Shown here in pieces: positions 36,131-44,134 of a stretch of 64,000 nt of DNA. Within the stretch, counting starts at the first letter, position 1, and the number at the start of each line of letters is the position of its first letter. The notes beneath the pieces were generated by a model. The model searched no databases and was not told where the DNA came from. It was given only the letters and a program-made list of their open reading frames with translations. Source of the stretch: Spongiihabitans sp963422685 (GTDB lineage: Bacteria; Pseudomonadota; Gammaproteobacteria; Arenicellales; Poriferihabitantaceae); assembly GCA_963422685.1 (NCBI GenBank), contig OY730442.1, positions 2,108,001-2,172,000 on the forward strand. The letters run 5' to 3'. The translations under genes were made by a program, and so were the position numbers.

Positions 36131-36658
36131 TTACAGGCCCCGGGGAATTCTCAGCGTCAGTGTCTTGCCGCGCTGCACCAGTTCGAGATGTTTCAGAAAA
36201 CTCATGCCAAGTAAAATTTCTTCTCCGGCCATATACGGATTGATATTCGCGGTTATATTTTGCAACGTGACGTTTCCCACCGACACGGTGTGCAGCCGCG
36301 TGGTATGGACTGTAATCGCGCCATTGGCGGTGTGTGCGTTAATCGCGATGCCCTTTTTCAGTTTGAGCCGGTCTGCCACGGGTTTTGGAATACTGACATC
36401 CGTGGCGCCGGTATCCAGCAGGAAAACCACCGGATGACCGTTGATCGCGCCGCTGGTGACATAGTGCCCGCTATGGCTTCGGATCAATGTCACTTCCCGA
36501 CTGCCCGATGAGTCGATGCGGCCGACCAGGTGTTGATTCGGATTGTAGATTTTATCGAGTAAATAACCAAAGAACGTGACCATGCCCGCCAGCACTGCAA
36601 CCCATATCACGATCATCATCACACTGCCGCTGGTTTTGATTGGCGTGGGTGCGGTCAT
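36131..36658 (-). CDS. Membrane-anchored retropepsin-like aspartic protease
   Basis: A 175-residue protein with one N-terminal membrane helix (about residues 12-33) and a clan AA retropepsin-like domain. The catalytic motif is FLLDTGATDVSIP (about residues 80-92), followed by the flap-like NGAITVHTTRL and the C-terminal ILLGMSFLKHLELVQ hydrophobic-Gly motif. It matches the TIGR02281-type family found in many proteobacteria, active as a dimer in the periplasm or membrane. Its substrate is unknown. Confidence 0.87.
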   Translation of the reverse strand: MTAPTPIKTSGSVMMIVIWVAVLAGMVTFFGYLLDKIYNPNQHLVGRIDSSGSREVTLIRSHSGHYVTSGAINGHPVVFLLDTGATDVSIPKPVADRLKLKKGIAINAHTANGAITVHTTRLHTVSVGNVTLQNITANINPYMAGEEILLGMSFLKHLELVQRGKTLTLRIPRGL

Positions 36659-36794
36659 TATCTGGTTGCAGCGGCTCTGAATATGGTCTGGTTCATTTTA
36701 AAATCTGCGGTACGAATAATCCAATCCGGGCTCCGCATTGCCGGGCCGGGAAAAGCAACAGGATCAGTCTATCCCTATGGTCACTGGAAAGCCA

Positions 36795-38606
36795 TCAATT
36801 GTCAGCGCAAAGAATGCTCAGAAACTTTTCGCCGTAACGCGCCAGTTTGGTTTCGCCAACCCCACTGATCGAAAGCATTTCTTCCAGGGTGCGAGGCTGT
36901 CGAAACATCATCTCTTCCAGTGTGCTGTCATGAAAAATAACATAGGGCGGCACGCCGTTTGCTTTCGCCAATTCCATTCGGCAGGTTTTCAGTGCCTGCC
37001 ATAATTCGGCGTCCTGACCCTGAATACCGGGTGGAACGTTTGCGCGGGGTTTTGCCGGTGACCTGCTTGCAGACTTTGCAACCACTGCGTCCTGGCGCAG
37101 GGTCAGTTCGGATTCACCGCGAAGCAGCGGCCTGCTCTTTTCGTTTAGCGTGAGTGCGCCATAGCGTTGTGCATCGGCAAACAAGAATCCCTGAACCATA
37201 AGCTGGCGTATGATTGAGCGCCAGTGCGGGTCACTTTTATCCGCTCCGATCCCGAATGTGCCAAGTTGATGGTGTCTATGCTGCTCGATTTTATCGCTGG
37301 ATTTACCTTTTAATACATCAATAACGTGGGCTGCGCCAAATCGCTGGCCGGTGCGGACAATACAGGACAACAGTTTTTGTGCATCCACCGTGGCATCCCA
37401 GGTTTGCGGTGGGGTTATACATATATCGCAATTTCCACAGGGCGCATCCCGCGATTCACCAAAATATTCCAGCAACGCGATTCTTCGGCATCGGCTCACT
37501 TCGCACCAGCCGAGCAGCGCCTCCAATTTTGAGCGCTCAACCCGTTTGAATTGTTCGCTTGCGTGCGACTCTGCCAGCATTCGCGACAACCGCACCACGT
37601 CCTGTAGCCCGTAAACCATCCATGCGTCTGCGGGCAAACCGTCCCGCCCCGCCCGTCCGGTCTCCTGATAATAGGATTCCATACTTTTGGGTAAATCCAG
37701 GTGGGCGACGAATCTTACGTCTGGTTTGTCGATACCCATGCCGAAGGCAATGGTGGCAACCATGATGATGCCATCCTCCACCAGGAATCGTTGTTGATGA
37801 CTGGCGCGGGTCTCGCTGTCGAACCCGGCGTGATAGGGCAAGGCGGTATATCCCCGGCTGTTGATCCAGTCGGCCGTTTGCTCCACTTTTTTTCGCGACA
37901 GGCAATAAACGATTCCAGATTCACCCTGATGGGTTTGTAAAAAAGTCTGAAGTTGTTTGCGCGCATCAATTTTGGGTTGTACCAGGTATTTAATATTTGG
38001 ACGATCAAAGCTACTGATAAAAAACGCCGGGCTGTTTAATTCAAGTTTATCGGCGATTTCCTGCCGGGTGCGCTGATTGGCCGTGGCGGTCAGCGCCATA
38101 CGAGGCGTGCCCGGAAAATATTTCCTCAGCATTCCCAAAGCGAGATAATCCTGGCGGAAATCATGTCCCCACTGGGAAACACAATGCGCTTCGTCAATGG
38201 CAATCAGGGATAATTTGCATTGGGCCAGACGTTGCAGTGTGTCCGGTTGAACCAGCCTTTCCGGGGCAACATATAAAATCTCAACCTGGTTGCAATCGAG
38301 CTGACGATTTATTTGCTGGCGCTGGTCTGGTGTAAGACTGGAATTTAGAAAAGCCGCGTTGAAACCCAATTGACGCAGCGCGTATACCTGGTCCTGCATC
38401 AGGGCGATGAGCGGGGAAACCACCAGAGCAAGACCGTCCCTGATCATGCCGGGTATCTGATAACAAATCGACTTGCCGCCGCCAGTGGGCATCAGCACCA
38501 CGCTGTCCCGTCCCTGCAACGCGGTTTCAATCACCGCTGCCTGGGAGCCGCGAAAGGCAGGGTATCCGTATCGTTGCTTTAAAATCTCCAGCGCTCGCTC
38601 CATCAT
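36795..38606 (-). CDS. recQ: ATP-dependent DNA helicase RecQ
   Basis: A 3'-5' helicase of about 603 residues. The start at ATG 38606 (MMERALEILKQ) is chosen because the family begins just before the RYGYPAFRGSQ motif 0. A longer frame to 38762 adds 52 residues without family resemblance. Motif I is MPTGGGKSICYQIP, motif II IDEAHCVSQWGHDF, motif VI GRAGRDG. The RecQ-C-terminal zinc site (CRRIALLEYFGE, then CGNCDIC) and an HRDC domain at the C-terminus are all present. Confidence 0.95.
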   Translation of the reverse strand: MMERALEILKQRYGYPAFRGSQAAVIETALQGRDSVVLMPTGGGKSICYQIPGMIRDGLALVVSPLIALMQDQVYALRQLGFNAAFLNSSLTPDQRQQINRQLDCNQVEILYVAPERLVQPDTLQRLAQCKLSLIAIDEAHCVSQWGHDFRQDYLALGMLRKYFPGTPRMALTATANQRTRQEIADKLELNSPAFFISSFDRPNIKYLVQPKIDARKQLQTFLQTHQGESGIVYCLSRKKVEQTADWINSRGYTALPYHAGFDSETRASHQQRFLVEDGIIMVATIAFGMGIDKPDVRFVAHLDLPKSMESYYQETGRAGRDGLPADAWMVYGLQDVVRLSRMLAESHASEQFKRVERSKLEALLGWCEVSRCRRIALLEYFGESRDAPCGNCDICITPPQTWDATVDAQKLLSCIVRTGQRFGAAHVIDVLKGKSSDKIEQHRHHQLGTFGIGADKSDPHWRSIIRQLMVQGFLFADAQRYGALTLNEKSRPLLRGESELTLRQDAVVAKSASRSPAKPRANVPPGIQGQDAELWQALKTCRMELAKANGVPPYVIFHDSTLEEMMFRQPRTLEEMLSISGVGETKLARYGEKFLSILCADN

Positions 38607-38762
38607 GGCCGGATTATATCCGCTTAAACCCTGACAGCAATCATCACGCACCTGTCGAATGGACAGGCACTTGCGGCACTTTGGTGAGAGTTTGCCGTTT
38701 CCCGGCCCCGCAACGGTATGCGACCAGAACCTCCACAACCCGACCGATTCCACCCGGAACAT

Positions 38763-39305
38763 CGGGGCGGTGAATGAATCAACGGGCCTTATTGTGCGGC
38801 GCCGGGTTTTTCAATCTTTACGATGTCGCCAGATGCGCGCATAAATCCTGTCCCCGGGAAAAGCACAGGAAAACTTGCGAAAACCGCATGACGGCGACTA
38901 ACTGCTCTACCTCTTGAGTCCTGGCGTCACCCAACAGTTTTGCCATCATTCTTTCAGGCCCGGCGGCATCACGGCGGACTATGGCCTCGTGAACTTCCCG
39001 GTGAACCGGGATTGAATCCTCGTTTTCACGCGGGGCTTTACTCAACCGAATACTGCTGGGCAGCGTCGAGAAAATCACACCTTCCATGGCCGTCAGAAAT
39101 TCATTTGAACGATGAAACAATGCGTCGGCAGCCGCACAGTCTTCAACCAAACCTTTTTCGGCTTCCATCCGCCGAGTCGCCTGCGATTTGCGCAATACCT
39201 TTGGCGCGTCTATACGGAATCCTGAATTAACCTATAATCCCTGCCTCCGAACGGCGGCAATGATCTATTGTTGTTGAATTTTTAACTTAAATTGAGGAAA
39301 GGCAA
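38763..39305. other. Spacer between recQ and the DUF3461 gene
   Basis: No intact gene was found here. The part from 38818 to 39195 carries an FCD-domain remnant on the minus strand (separate entry). The last 100 bp before 39306 are AT-rich with a TTGAGGAAAG ribosome site for the DUF3461 gene and presumably contain its promoter. Confidence 0.5.
38818..39195 (-). pseudogene. GntR-family regulator remnant (FCD ligand-binding domain)
   Basis: The 125-residue frame lacks a DNA-binding domain but matches part of the FadR C-terminal (FCD) domain: AADALFHRS, NEFLTAMEGVIFSTLPSSIRL, VHREVHEAIVRRDA and ERMMAKLLGDA occur in the expected order, with the metal-ligand histidines partly kept. About five residues of the usual DLxFHxxIxxATGN stretch are missing between FHRS and NEFL. 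No winged-helix segment is found upstream. It is a decayed transcription-factor gene and unlikely to be functional. Confidence 0.7.
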
Positions 39306-39689
39306 ATGGCGGATTATCCAACTCTGCAGGAAATGGGCATCCACAACCCGCAGCAAATTGATCGATATTCCTTGCAGACAGTAAACAACGTAGACATTTT
39401 GCGCATAGTGTATTTGCGCAAAAAAGGATCATTGCTGCCGGTCAGCAAGCGCTTTAGATTCGGTCGTGCGGAAAAGCTGATTTTGGCAGAAGGCGACCAT
39501 CGTGCTGCGCAGATTCATCATGAGATTTCGCCGTTTGTGCGCAAAGTATTGTCAGAACTTGATCAAATCGTTGCGGGCAAGCGGAATCGGCGCAATCAAC
39601 TGGAAATCATCAAGGAAGAAATGCAGAGATTACAGGAAGATACCAGCAGCCGCCTGGCCTATATGCAGACGCTGATTGATGATTTATGA
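39306..39689 (+). CDS. DUF3461 family protein
   Basis: A 127-residue protein beginning ADYPTLQEMGIHNPQQIDRYSL, followed by VDILRIVYLRKKGSLLPVSKRF. These are the hallmark segments of DUF3461, a family found mainly in gammaproteobacteria. The C-terminal third is a predicted coiled coil (about residues 90-125). Function is not known. It is preceded by GAGGAAAGGCAA and followed by the PLP-enzyme gene after about 40 bp. Confidence 0.88.
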   Translation: MADYPTLQEMGIHNPQQIDRYSLQTVNNVDILRIVYLRKKGSLLPVSKRFRFGRAEKLILAEGDHRAAQIHHEISPFVRKVLSELDQIVAGKRNRRNQLEIIKEEMQRLQEDTSSRLAYMQTLIDDL

Positions 39690-39728
39690 GCCGGAACCGT
39701 TTCCGACTTCATCCCGATTGTTCTGCAC

Positions 39729-40883
39729 ATGACCAATAAACCTGACGCCCCGCAGCATCCGGCCACAATAGCCGCCCGGGCATTGGGCTGGGAAGACCGG
39801 GAAACCGGCGCGATTACCCCGCCCATACATCTGTCCACCACTTATACACGGGATGAAGCGTATCAATCACGGCATGGCCGCACCTATCTACGCGACCACG
39901 GCCCCACCCAGTATCATGCTGAGCAGTTGCTATGCGAATTGGAAAGCGGCGAGGATGCAATCAGTTTCGCTTCGGGACTGGCGGCGTGTACGGCACCTTT
40001 TCATGGGCTAAACAAAGGTGATCACGTGGTGGTATCTGCGGTTATTTACTACGGTGTGCTCACTTGGTTAGTGGTTTTTGCAGAAGCGCGGGGGCTGGAA
40101 TACAGCTTGTTCGAGCCGGGCAATCTGGATGATTTGTCGAATAAGCTGATTGATGGAAAAACAAAACTGGTGTGGCTTGAAACGCCCGCCAATCCAACCT
40201 GGGTCGTGACCGACATCGCAGCGGTTTGCGAAATTGCCCATGCCCGTGGGGTACTGGTAGCCGTGGATTCCACAGTGGCCACGCCGGTATTGACCCGACC
40301 CATCGAATTGGGCGCTGATTTTGTCTGCCATTCGGCCACCAAGTATTTAAATGGTCATTCAGACGTACTCGGTGGGATGTTGGTAACGGCCCATGCGGAC
40401 AGTGATTTATGGCATCGTATCAGACAGCATCGGCTGTATGCCGGGGCAATGCTGGGGTCATTTGAAGCCTACCTGTTAATCCGCGGTATCCGCACGTTAT
40501 TCCTGCGGGTCGGGGCGCAGTGTGAAAATGCCATGGTGATTGCTGGGTATTTACACCGGCACCCCAAGGTTGAACATGTTCATTATCCCGGCTTGCCGGG
40601 CGACCCGGGTCATGCAATTGCCACCAGGCAGATGACGGGCGGTTACGGCGGCATGTTGTCCATTCTGGTGCCGGGCGGACGAGCCGGGGCCATTGCCGTG
40701 GTCAATAATGCCAGCGTATTCAAAAAAGCCACGTCATTAGGGGGCGTTGAAAGTTTGATTGAACACCGCAAGACCAGCGAATCCGGGGTCACCGACACCC
40801 CCGAAAACCTAATCAGAATCTCGGTCGGGATTGAAGCCGTGCAAGATCTTGTCGCTGACCTGGAGCAGATGCTTGATCGATGA
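39729..40883 (+). CDS. Cys/Met-metabolism PLP-dependent enzyme (trans-sulfuration family)
   Basis: A 384-residue fold-type I PLP enzyme of the cystathionine gamma-synthase/beta-lyase/gamma-lyase group. The cofactor lysine is in HSATKYLNGHSDVLGG (about residue 200), with SFASGLAACTAPF, VWLETPANPTW and the C-terminal SLGGVESLIEHRKT and IRISVGIE motifs. Which reaction it catalyses cannot be told from sequence alone. Its stop overlaps the start of a BKACE gene by four bases, an unusual partner that suggests a dedicated catabolic step rather than general methionine synthesis. Confidence 0.88.
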   Translation: MTNKPDAPQHPATIAARALGWEDRETGAITPPIHLSTTYTRDEAYQSRHGRTYLRDHGPTQYHAEQLLCELESGEDAISFASGLAACTAPFHGLNKGDHVVVSAVIYYGVLTWLVVFAEARGLEYSLFEPGNLDDLSNKLIDGKTKLVWLETPANPTWVVTDIAAVCEIAHARGVLVAVDSTVATPVLTRPIELGADFVCHSATKYLNGHSDVLGGMLVTAHADSDLWHRIRQHRLYAGAMLGSFEAYLLIRGIRTLFLRVGAQCENAMVIAGYLHRHPKVEHVHYPGLPGDPGHAIATRQMTGGYGGMLSILVPGGRAGAIAVVNNASVFKKATSLGGVESLIEHRKTSESGVTDTPENLIRISVGIEAVQDLVADLEQMLDR

Positions 40884-41755
40884 CGAATGAAGTCATTCTG
40901 ACCTGTGCGGTAACTGGCGGACATGCAAATTTTGCCAGACATCCCGATTATCCGATCACTCCCCGACAAATAGCGAATAACTGTATCGAAGCGGGCAAAG
41001 CCGGCGCCGCCATCGCCCACATTCATGTGCGCGACCCGGATACTGGCATGCGTTCGGGCGACCCGGCCCTGTTCCGCGAGGTGTATCAGCGCATCAAGGA
41101 TTCGGGCAGCGATATTCTGATAAACCTTACCACCAGCGAAGGTGCGCGGTTTGTGCCCGGTTTGGAAAATGCCGGTACGGGCGGTGCGGGTACAACATTG
41201 CTGCAACCGCTCAAAAGATTAATCCATATTGAACAGTTGAAGCCGGATATATGTACGCTGGATGCAGGGACGTTTAATTTTGGTGAATTCATATTCGTAA
41301 ACACCCCCCGGCACCTGCGCGTAATGGCCAGGCGTATTCAGGAATTGGGGGTCAAGCCGGAGTTGGAAGTATTTGAACCGGGTCATATCATGTTCGCGCG
41401 CAAACTGATTGAGCAGGGATTGGTAAACCAGCCGCCGATGTTTCAGATTTGCCTGGGGATAGCCCATGCTGCACCAGCCACAACCGGGATTCTTGCGGTA
41501 ATGAAAAACCTGTTACCCGAAAATGCCCGGTGGAGCGCGTTCGGCATATCCCGTTGGGAATTCGATATTGTGGCTCAGGTGGTCAGCCAGAATGGCAATT
41601 GCCGGGTGGGCCTTGAGGACAACCTGTATTTGAATAAAGGTGAATTTGCCACTAATGTGCAATTGGTAGAGCGAGCGGTGCGAATTATCCGGGAAGTGGG
41701 GCGGGAGCCCGCCACATCCGCCCAGGCCGCCCGAATGCTTGGAATTAGGCATTAA
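40880..41755 (+). CDS. Beta-keto acid cleavage enzyme (BKACE, DUF849)
   Basis: A 291-residue zinc-dependent TIM-barrel enzyme of the 3-keto-5-aminohexanoate cleavage family, which condenses a beta-keto acid with acetyl-CoA and splits it to a CoA ester plus acetoacetate. The metal and substrate motifs AAIAHIHVRDPDTG (about residues 45-58), LINLTTSEGARF, ELEVFEPGHI and VRVGLEDN-like RVGLEDNLY are present. Known members act on lysine-fermentation intermediates, dehydrocarnitine and other beta-keto acids. The substrate here is unknown. It is translationally coupled (ATGA overlap) to the upstream PLP enzyme. Confidence 0.9.
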   Translation: MTNEVILTCAVTGGHANFARHPDYPITPRQIANNCIEAGKAGAAIAHIHVRDPDTGMRSGDPALFREVYQRIKDSGSDILINLTTSEGARFVPGLENAGTGGAGTTLLQPLKRLIHIEQLKPDICTLDAGTFNFGEFIFVNTPRHLRVMARRIQELGVKPELEVFEPGHIMFARKLIEQGLVNQPPMFQICLGIAHAAPATTGILAVMKNLLPENARWSAFGISRWEFDIVAQVVSQNGNCRVGLEDNLYLNKGEFATNVQLVERAVRIIREVGREPATSAQAARMLGIRH

Positions 41756-42012
41756 CCTGGTTACAGGGAATAATTGAACCCCTGTTCAAGCCATAACCCG
41801 GGACATGGCGGCTGGCTTCGGTAGTTTTGATTGGGATTGAGGCTAAATCAATGAGGAGTGTGCTGGTCCAAATCAACGACCGGCAACGCCGAATGACGCA
41901 ACCTCGGCGCCAGGTTGGTTTTCCGCCCAGCGGTTGTCGTTCGCTTTTGCTTCGTTGTTTCAGGTGCCTGGCTTCGCCAAATTCTTCGACGTGTCGTTTT
42001 CGCTTGCAATTG

Positions 42013-42219
42013 TCATTCCAGGTCAACATCACTCCGGTTGAGAGGGTCAGCGTTGGCAAAGAATCCGCGGCCAAGCGAGGCATAAATGCAGTCAAATTCG
42101 AACCGATTGACCAGGCGCAACTGATGCCGCCAGGGAATAAAGGCAAAAACAACAATACAGGCGGCCAGCAACAGCCGGCCACCTCCAGGTGACAGGTTGA
42201 TCGTGGTAATCCCGTACAC
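42013..42219 (-). pseudogene. Coding-like fragment, unrecognised
   Basis: A 68-codon frame starting GTG with a plausible hydrophobic helix (RLLLAACIVVFAFIP) followed by RHQLRLVNRFEFDCIYASLGRGFFANADPLNRSD in two blocks. The amino-acid composition looks protein-like rather than random, but I do not recognise a family and there is no good ribosome site. It lies in a debris region, so a fragment of a larger membrane protein is the likeliest explanation. Confidence 0.25.
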
Positions 42220-42265
42220 GAAAGGATCACATATTAAAAGTCCGGTTCACTGCCGCACAGGCAGC

Positions 42266-42436
42266 TTAGAAAACGGGCCCGGCAAAGTCGGGAAATTCGT
42301 ACAGGCATTCGATATGGCCGTCGGCATTCAAGCCCCAGCCTTGGTCTAATTGGCCCAACAACTCCTGCACTTTCACCGGTTCCAGCGGCGGCACCCCGCC
42401 GCGGCACGGCACGCATTGATGATCAGCTAAACTCAT
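42266..42436 (-). pseudogene. Truncated pterin-4a-carbinolamine dehydratase
   Basis: The frame starts at ATG 42436 after a GGAGGGG ribosome site and encodes 56 residues: MSLADHQCVPCRGGVPPLEP, then a QELLGQLDQGWGLN segment and ADGHIECLYEFPDFAGP. The CxxCRGGVPPL start and the W-x-L-x-x-D/H-I...F-x-F pattern match the N-terminal half of pterin-4a-carbinolamine dehydratases, which run to about 95-115 residues. The stop codon falls before the catalytic His-His region, so it is a broken gene at the edge of the island. Confidence 0.65.
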
Positions 42437-42458
42437 GAACGTCCCCTCCGGTTATCTC

Positions 42459-42503
42459 ACTCATTGGTCTCCTCTCCCATCATGGGAGAGGAGACCAATG
42501 AGT
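42459..42503. repeat. 22-bp perfect inverted repeat with 1-nt centre
   Basis: The left arm 42459-42480 (ACTCATTGGTCTCCTCTCCC plus AT) and right arm 42482-42503 are exact reverse complements around a single C at 42481. No T-run follows on either side, so a normal intrinsic terminator is unlikely. It lies about 20 bp upstream of the truncated dehydratase start and at the left edge of the accessory island. Confidence 0.9.
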
Positions 42504-42667
42504 ATAGTCATCAGCAAAGAATTATAGACTTCCACAATGACAAGGCACAAATCTTTGCCCGATCAATAATGCAAAAAACTTCTTGGCCTTGATCTAGGAA
42601 ACTATGGCATTTTTGCCAAATTCACCCTGCTGTCTGATGGAATCACCTTGGGAGAAGGAGGTGTACC

Positions 42668-42763
42668 ATGGGCCAAACCAAAGCGATCGTGAAGGATGGG
42701 ATCATGACTCATCAAAAAATTCAAGATACGTCAGTCACCATTCTATTGCCATCCTGGTGGTGA
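42668..42763 (+). CDS. 31-residue ORF with strong ribosome site
   Basis: ATG 42668 to TGA 42763 encodes a 31-residue peptide that starts MGQTKAIVKDG and ends VTILLPSWW. It is preceded by AAGGAGGTG six bases before the ATG, an almost ideal Shine-Dalgarno sequence. The C-terminal tandem tryptophan codons directly before the stop recall attenuation leader peptides or a short RiPP precursor, but no modification gene is adjacent. The ribosome-site sequence GGTGTACC (42660-42667) can pair with GGTACACC about 120 bp downstream. Function is unknown. Confidence 0.4.
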   Translation: MGQTKAIVKDGIMTHQKIQDTSVTILLPSWW

Positions 42764-42952
42764 ATAACTTCCATTGACGTACCAAAGGGTACACCATATG
42801 TCAGGGACAATTATGCAAAGCATCGCCATCCTTGCTGAGATGGGTGAGCGGAACATACGTGAAAGACAACGGTTTGCCTCATCGCGCTCTCACAAGTAAG
42901 ATACGGCTCTATTCTACCGGCTCCATTCGATGCCACGACACGTAGAGACAGC

Positions 42953-44134
42953 ATGTTCGCTCGAATCATAACTACTCCCCCCTCAGAAAAATCGCCTGAG
43001 CTGACGGTCCTGATCCTCTGCCGCGACGAGGAGCAGTCCATCGCCCGCTGCGTCGGCGAAGCCAGAGAGTTCCTGAACAGACACGCTATCGCCGGGGAGG
43101 TCCTGGTGGTGGACAACGCCAGCCGGGACCGCTCTGCGGAATTTGCGGAAGAGGCCGGCGCCCGCGTCGTTCAGGAGTCGCGGGCAGGCTACGGCAACGC
43201 GGTCAACGCCGGCATCCGAGCCGCCCGCGGCCGGCTCATCATCCTCGGCGATGGAGACGGGGAGCACGACCTCGGCGCGCTGGCGCCGTTCTGGGAGAAG
43301 CTGCAAGGCGGCTGCGACTTTGTGTTCGGGAACCGCTTCGCTGGCGGCATCGAGGACGGCGCGATGTCGTTCCTGCACCGATACGTGGGCAGTCCGCTGC
43401 TGTCAGGCCTCGGCCGGCTGTTCTTCCGTGCGCCCGTGGGCGACTTCCACTGCGGCTTGCGGGGATTCAAAGCCGCAAGTGTCCGCGCCCTCGCGCTGCA
43501 ATGTCCCGGCATGGAGTGCTCCAGCGAGATGGTCGTCAAGGCGGCGCGCCGGAACATGCGCATCGCCGAGGCCCCGGTCGTGCAACGCCGCGCCTTCAAC
43601 CCCGACCGTTCTTCGCATTTGCGCACCTGGCGCGACGGCTGGCGCCATCTGCGCCTGCTGCTCATGCTCTCCCCCCGCTGGCTGTTCCTGTATCCCGGCT
43701 GCGTCCTGCTGGCGGCGGGGGCGCTCGCCATGGCCGCGCCGTTTCTGGTTCCCGCCGGGTTCGGCGTCTACACCATGCTGTTCGGCTCCACCTTCATCAT
43801 CAGCGGCGTTCAGTTGGCGGCGTTCCACCTGCTGGCGCACGTGTTCGGCGACACCATCGGCTTCACCGACGGACGGCTGTGGAATTGGGTGCGGCAGCGC
43901 CGGGTTCTGGAGCCCTGCCTTGCCGCAGGCTGCGCGCTGGCCCTGGCGGGCACAGCGGGAGGCGTCTGGAGCCTGTTCGTCTGGGCGCAGACCGGCCCTG
44001 CAGCCATCGAGACGCGCCTGACCATCGCCATCCCCTCCGTCGCCATGCTGGTCGCCGGCGTGCAGACGATGTTCTCCGGCTTCCTGCTGGCGCTCATCGC
44101 GACTCAAGGGGCCGGAGCGAGAGGCGAGTCCTGA
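42953..44134 (+). CDS. Family 2 glycosyltransferase with C-terminal membrane helices
   Basis: A 393-residue polyprenyl-phosphate-sugar synthase-like enzyme. The GT-A core has LTVLILCRDEEQSIARCV, VLVVDNASRDRSAEFAEEAGARVV, the DGDGEHD metal motif (about residue 100) and FGNRFAGG. After about residue 235 come four hydrophobic helices and a short tail. This is the architecture of dolichol-P-mannose synthase/ArnC-type enzymes, with cytosolic catalysis on an undecaprenyl-phosphate acceptor. It is the first gene of the island's glycosylation cluster, and its stop overlaps the next start by one base. Confidence 0.85.
   Translation: MFARIITTPPSEKSPELTVLILCRDEEQSIARCVGEAREFLNRHAIAGEVLVVDNASRDRSAEFAEEAGARVVQESRAGYGNAVNAGIRAARGRLIILGDGDGEHDLGALAPFWEKLQGGCDFVFGNRFAGGIEDGAMSFLHRYVGSPLLSGLGRLFFRAPVGDFHCGLRGFKAASVRALALQCPGMECSSEMVVKAARRNMRIAEAPVVQRRAFNPDRSSHLRTWRDGWRHLRLLLMLSPRWLFLYPGCVLLAAGALAMAAPFLVPAGFGVYTMLFGSTFIISGVQLAAFHLLAHVFGDTIGFTDGRLWNWVRQRRVLEPCLAAGCALALAGTAGGVWSLFVWAQTGPAAIETRLTIAIPSVAMLVAGVQTMFSGFLLALIATQGAGARGES

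Larger units (their letters stand above)
41756..42952. other. 1.2-kb non-coding left flank of the accessory island
   Basis: This stretch carries mostly gene debris. On the minus strand there is a coding-like fragment (42013-42219) and a truncated pterin dehydratase (42266-42436). A 45-bp near-perfect palindrome (42459-42503) and a 31-codon ORF with a strong ribosome site (42668-42763) follow. The remainder, 42764-42952, shows no recognised gene and should contain the promoter for the glycosyltransferase cluster. Composition changes towards higher GC to the right of this region. Confidence 0.5.

Noticed and set aside
43403..44107. A 234-residue minus-strand frame and a 292-residue plus-strand frame over the GT2 gene
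   Set aside because: Both are shadows in a GC-rich gene; their composition (Arg, Ala, Cys, Ser runs) is typical of out-of-frame translation.
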